Positions 60,610 to 64,000 of a stretch of DNA of 64,000 nucleotides are shown piece after piece. A program made the position numbers and the translations under genes. The DNA comes from Niastella yeongjuensis (GTDB lineage Bacteria; Bacteroidota; Bacteroidia; Chitinophagales; Chitinophagaceae), in contig NZ_FOCZ01000001.1 of assembly GCF_900110245.1 (NCBI RefSeq), positions 806,001 through 870,000 of the forward strand. Reading direction: 5' to 3'. The stretch's first letter is position 1, and each line of letters begins with the position of its first letter. The notes beneath the pieces are model-generated. The model was not told where the DNA came from, made no database searches, and saw only the letters and a list, made by a program, of their open reading frames with translations.

Positions 60610-60637
60610 TGGTACCTTTCAAAACATGTTGGTACCA
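60610..60637. repeat. Inverted TGGTACC repeat
   Basis: TGGTACC (60610-60616) and GGTACCA (60631-60637) with a 14-base centre. It lies 75 bases upstream of the start at 60.7 kb, a suitable place for an operator. Confidence 0.45.
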
Positions 60638-60712
60638 GTTTAATTACGCCAAGAGTGTGAAAAAAATCCTAAAAGCCTTGCCAGCATTGAATTTCAGGCA
60701 AATTTCATAATT

Positions 60713-62263
60713 ATGTCCAACCGATTTACAGATGCGTTGTTTCAATTGGTTCACTCGCTGGAGAAGTCGGAAAAAAGGCACTTTAAACTTTATATAAAAA
60801 GGAGTTCGGCTAACGAAGACTTGAAGATCATACGACTGTTCGACGCGTTGGATAAATTACCAGAGTATGATGAAAAGTTGTTGCTTAAAAAGCTACCAGA
60901 TATTCAGAAGCCGCAGCTTGCCAACATAAAAACCCATTTATATAAACAGTTACTGGGCAGCCTTAGGCTGTTAAAAGCCACCGAAAACATTGATCTTCAA
61001 CTTAGTGAACACCTTGACCATGCGCGGGTGCTTTACAATAAGGGATTAAAACTGCAAAGCCTTAAAATTCTTGAAAGGGCTAAGGAGATTGCACGCGCTA
61101 ACCAGAAATTCAATTTTCTGGCCCAGGTAATTTCCCTCGAAAAAAAGATTGAGACCCTTCATATTACCCGCAGTTCTACCGAAAAAACAGGTCAGCTGGC
61201 TGAAGAAGCCCAGGAGATCAGCGGCCACATCGATCGCGTTACACGTTTATCGAACCTGGCCTTGCTGCTGTACCGTTGGTTCGTCCTAAACGGACATGCC
61301 CGCAACCCCGAAGATGAACAGGCCCTGAAAAAGTACCTGAAAGAATATATGCCTACCGACCAAAAAGTGGTAGACGGCTTTTACGAAAAGCTATATCTGT
61401 ACCAGAGCTACAACTGGTACGCATTTATCAAGCAGGACTTTTTAATGTACTACCGCTACGGTCAAAAATGGATTGACCTGTACGAGGAGCATCCGGAAAT
61501 GAAGGAAGTGGAAACGGGCCACTACATAAAAGGCATGCACAACCTGCTGAATGCCCATTTTGACCTGCGTAACTTCAAGCAATTTGAAATTACGCTGAAG
61601 CAGTTTGAGGAGTTTTCAAAAACACCAATAGCTACTCACCACGATAATTTCCGCACACATACGTTCATTTATATCAACGGCGCAAAGATCAACCAGCACC
61701 TGATGCAGGGCACTTTTAAGGAAGGCCTGGCACTGGTACCTGAAATAGAAGAAAAGCTGGAAGAATACGCGCTGTTTGTTGACCAGCACCGCATTCTGGT
61801 ATTCAATTACAAAATTGCCACCCTGCATTTCGGCAATGGTGATTTTGAAAAAGCGATCGATTACCTGCAACGCATTATCAACGGGCCGCTCGACATGCGC
61901 ATCGACCTGCAATGTTATTCCCGGCTGTTGCACATGCTGGCCCACTACGAAATGGGGAATTATGAGCTTATGGAATCGCTGAGCAAATCGGTTTTCCGGT
62001 TTATGGCCCGCATGAAGAACATTACAGTGATAGAAGAAGAAATGCTGAAATTCCTTCGTCACTCGTTTGGCATCAGTCCGCGCGAATTGAAACCTGAATT
62101 GGAAAAGTTCCTGAACAAGATCAAACACCTGGAAAAGAACCCTTATGAAACAAGGGCCTTTGCTTACCTGGATATTATTTCCTGGACGGAAAGCAAAGTA
62201 TACCAGAAACCAATGCAGGAAATTGTATATGGAAAGTATTTACAAAGTAAACACCGGCGTTAA
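60713..62263 (+). CDS. Large helical repeat protein of unknown function, 516 aa
   Basis: A 516-residue cytosolic protein, essentially all alpha-helical, with helix-turn-helix repeat pairs in the manner of TPR proteins, for example FEKAIDYLQRIINGPLDM around residues 380-397 (G/A at the TPR-like position) and LHMLAHYEMGNYELMESL following. No enzyme motif, signal or membrane segment. The N-terminal 140 residues (RFTDALFQLVHSLEKSEKRHFKLY) form a distinct conserved block. I suspect a scaffold or regulatory factor, but cannot name it. A complex upstream region and its own terminator suggest regulated expression. Confidence 0.8.
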   Translation: MSNRFTDALFQLVHSLEKSEKRHFKLYIKRSSANEDLKIIRLFDALDKLPEYDEKLLLKKLPDIQKPQLANIKTHLYKQLLGSLRLLKATENIDLQLSEHLDHARVLYNKGLKLQSLKILERAKEIARANQKFNFLAQVISLEKKIETLHITRSSTEKTGQLAEEAQEISGHIDRVTRLSNLALLLYRWFVLNGHARNPEDEQALKKYLKEYMPTDQKVVDGFYEKLYLYQSYNWYAFIKQDFLMYYRYGQKWIDLYEEHPEMKEVETGHYIKGMHNLLNAHFDLRNFKQFEITLKQFEEFSKTPIATHHDNFRTHTFIYINGAKINQHLMQGTFKEGLALVPEIEEKLEEYALFVDQHRILVFNYKIATLHFGNGDFEKAIDYLQRIINGPLDMRIDLQCYSRLLHMLAHYEMGNYELMESLSKSVFRFMARMKNITVIEEEMLKFLRHSFGISPRELKPELEKFLNKIKHLEKNPYETRAFAYLDIISWTESKVYQKPMQEIVYGKYLQSKHRR

Positions 62264-62289
62264 TTATAGTTTTATATAGAATAAGCAAG

Positions 62290-62315
62290 ACCTCCCGATC
62301 CATCGGGAGGTTTTG
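62290..62315 (+). terminator. Rho-independent terminator of the 60.7-kb gene
   Basis: ACCTCCCGAT and ATCGGGAGGT form a perfect 10-bp stem with a 2-base loop, then TTTTGCTTTTT. It is 27 bases after the stop. Confidence 0.92.
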
Positions 62316-62375
62316 CTTTTTATGAGTGGCTGTGAAATAGCCGGCGAGGTTTGTATATTTATCTATAATTAAACG

Positions 62376-64000
62376 ATGTGTATGTCGATTAAACGGTCAT
62401 TGGCCATACTTGCATTCATTGGAAGCGTAACCGTAAATGCCCAGGTAACCTTAACCCTGCCCCGCAATTTGCCGGCAGCCTATGAAAAAGAAACCCGTAG
62501 CAGCAGTGGAGAGCCAGGCAGCAAATACTGGCAGAATACGGGTACATATAACATCGATATCAATTTCAATCCCCAGAGCCGGTTGCTGACCGGTAAGGTT
62601 GATGTCGATTATGTCAATAACAGTCCCAATACTTTGCAACAAATCGTTTTCAAGCTGTATCCCAATATTTATAAAAAGGGAAGCATGCGCATGATGCCAG
62701 TGAAATCGGCAGATATCACGGATGGCGTGCACATTTCATCCTTACAGGCTAATAACACTACAATCGACAGCAACCGGTTACGGATAGATGGCACTAATAT
62801 GATGGTACCGGTTCCTGCACTGGCACCCGGCGGCACCATTCATTTTAGTATTCAATACGTATATACGCTCAATAAAACATCGCACATCCGTACCGGCGAA
62901 ATAGAACCCGGGGCAGATTTTGTTGCTTATTTCTTCCCCCGTATTGCGGTGTACGACGATATCGATGGCTGGAATATGGAACCCTATCTGGGCCCGCAGG
63001 AGTTTTATAATGATTTCTGCACTTTCAATGCCTCCATTACAGTACCCGGAAATTATGTAGTGTGGGCTACCGGCGATCTGATCAATTGCAATGACGTGTT
63101 GAATGAAACTCATTGTCAACGGTTGCGCACAGCTGAACAGCAGGATGCCATTGTTAACATTATTGATTCTGCCGACCTGAGACAAAAAAACGTTACGCGG
63201 CCAAACGCTTTTAATACCTGGAAATTCTCCGCCGCCAATGTTACTGATTTTGCCTTTGCCGTTAGTGATCATTACCTGTGGAAATCTGCGAGTGTTGAAG
63301 TAGATCCGGCTACGAAAAGAAGAACGCGGGTAGATGCCGTTTTTAACCCGGTGCACAGAGATTATTATGAGGTAATTGATTTTAACAAAAAGACCGTGTG
63401 GGCCATGAGCCATGTGTTTCCCCATTGGCCGTTTCCTTATTCACATGAAACCATTTTCGACGGCCTCGATCAAATGGAATACCCCATGATGGTAAATGAT
63501 AATCCACTGGAAAGTCGTGCTGAGACCATCGAGCTGGTTGACCACGAAGTGTTTCATACCATGTTCCCTTTTTATATGGGCATTAATGAAACAAAATACG
63601 CATGGATGGATGAAGGCTGGGCCACCATGGGCGAATGGCTCATTTCCTCGATTATCGATACAAGTTTAAAAGATGATTACGGCGTTCATGGATACGAAAG
63701 AGTAGCTGGGACTGAAACCGATGCGCCAATGAGTATCCTGTCAACCCAGATGACGAATACTACTTATTTTATAAATTCCTATCCCAAGCCTGCCCTGGGA
63801 TATTTGTATGTGAAAGATATGCTGGGTGATACGCTTTTTACCAGGGCATTGCATTATTATATTCAACAGTGGCAGGGAAAACATCCCATTCCATTTGATT
63901 TTTTCAACTGCATGAACACCGGTTCGGGTAAAAATCTGAACTGGTTCTGGAAAAGGTGGTTTATCGATGGAGGTGTTCCTGATCTTTCAGTAAAAGTAAA
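62376..64000 (+). CDS. M1-family metallopeptidase, N-terminal part (3' end outside window)
   Basis: The frame opens at ATG 62376 (or 62382) and runs off the right edge, so about 541 codons are visible. A signal peptide (to NAQ) predicts export. Motifs of gluzincin M1 aminopeptidases: the GAMEN-like exopeptidase block GLDQMEYPM and the zinc site HEVFH (390-394) with the third ligand Glu413 in MDEGWA, exactly 18 residues beyond the second His. The N-terminal beta domain is complete. Family members trim peptides from the N-terminus; this group in Bacteroidota is periplasmic and often longer than 600 residues. Nothing suggests truncation. Confidence 0.9.
   Translation, partial: MCMSIKRSLAILAFIGSVTVNAQVTLTLPRNLPAAYEKETRSSSGEPGSKYWQNTGTYNIDINFNPQSRLLTGKVDVDYVNNSPNTLQQIVFKLYPNIYKKGSMRMMPVKSADITDGVHISSLQANNTTIDSNRLRIDGTNMMVPVPALAPGGTIHFSIQYVYTLNKTSHIRTGEIEPGADFVAYFFPRIAVYDDIDGWNMEPYLGPQEFYNDFCTFNASITVPGNYVVWATGDLINCNDVLNETHCQRLRTAEQQDAIVNIIDSADLRQKNVTRPNAFNTWKFSAANVTDFAFAVSDHYLWKSASVEVDPATKRRTRVDAVFNPVHRDYYEVIDFNKKTVWAMSHVFPHWPFPYSHETIFDGLDQMEYPMMVNDNPLESRAETIELVDHEVFHTMFPFYMGINETKYAWMDEGWATMGEWLISSIIDTSLKDDYGVHGYERVAGTETDAPMSILSTQMTNTTYFINSYPKPALGYLYVKDMLGDTLFTRALHYYIQQWQGKHPIPFDFFNCMNTGSGKNLNWFWKRWFIDGGVPDLSVKV

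Larger units (their letters stand above)
60000..60712. other. Divergent intergenic region with several kinds of repeat, 713 bp
   Basis: No coding frame. From left to right it holds G/C-tract repeats (60098-60154), a minus-strand terminator (60409-60436), three copies of a TAACGATTGC motif (60436-60570) and an inverted GGTACC repeat (60610-60637). It separates the divergent helicase gene and the 60.7-kb gene, so regulatory sites for both are expected. Confidence 0.6.

Noticed and set aside
1-64000. Prophage, integrative element, defence island or secretion cluster
   Set aside because: No integrase, transposase, phage structural gene, restriction or toxin-antitoxin gene and no attachment-site pairs were recognised; gene content is ordinary chromosomal.

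Overview
The window looks like chromosomal DNA of a Bacteroidota bacterium, most likely family Chitinophagaceae (Niastella/Chitinophaga type). Supporting signs seen in the sequence are moderate GC, several promoters of the Bacteroidota type (-7 element TAnnTTTG), near absence of Shine-Dalgarno sequences, a type IX secretion sorting tail, a LytS/LytTR pair, an Nfu protein with an Nfu_N domain, and family members typical of that phylum (NfeD/slipin pair, PnuC-NadR pair, DUF5606-like, DUF1761, DUF1579). The species assignment is an inference. I see no rRNA, tRNA, CRISPR array, prophage or insertion sequence.

Layout. 1-5.2 kb: end of nadD, a class A beta-lactamase-like serine hydrolase, a long-form chromate transporter and an NfeD/slipin membrane pair. 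5.3-9.5 kb: GH63-type glucosidase, a PAP2 phosphatase and a GNAT. 9.7-19.6 kb: an omega-amidase-like nitrilase with an unusual insertion, nagA, an S41 peptidase, thiL, an inositol-monophosphatase, a GT2 glycosyltransferase, a bacterial GH3 amidosynthetase-like protein and a LysE exporter. 19.7-25.4 kb: mtgA, a GT39 membrane glycosyltransferase, the pnuC-nadR NAD salvage pair, an SDR and an SRPBCC protein. 25.5-28 kb: a metal and Fe-S block (nfu, merC, SCO, Fur-family regulator) with a good candidate Fur-type operator between the divergent units. 28.3-41.6 kb: M3 oligoendopeptidase, a DUF5606-like protein with a histone-H1-like tail, a LytS/LytTR two-component pair, small stress/envelope proteins, an amidohydrolase, a DsbA-like protein and a large Gly/Tyr-rich secreted protein. 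41.8-52.9 kb: a DNA replication/repair block (tmk, polA, uvrB, recA) with a broken peptide deformylase, methylglyoxal synthase, a T9SS cargo and an OmpA lipoprotein. 53-64 kb: a hybrid histidine kinase, a zinc metallopeptidase, a META lipoprotein, a second PAP2, a Pif1-family helicase, a large helical protein and the first part of an M1 peptidase.

Most genes are housekeeping and sit in short operons (NfeD-slipin, nitrilase-nagA, thiL-S41, pnuC-nadR-GT39, SCO-fur, lytS-lytT). The less ordinary material lies between genes: palindromic intergenic elements, G-tracts on the coding strand upstream of the Pif1-type helicase, phased direct repeats upstream of the gene at 60.7 kb, a palindromic operator next to the Fur regulator, several very small or decayed genes, and a peptide deformylase reduced to its C-terminal half with a lost metal ligand. 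I did not find a convincing new multi-gene system; the findings are leads of modest size.
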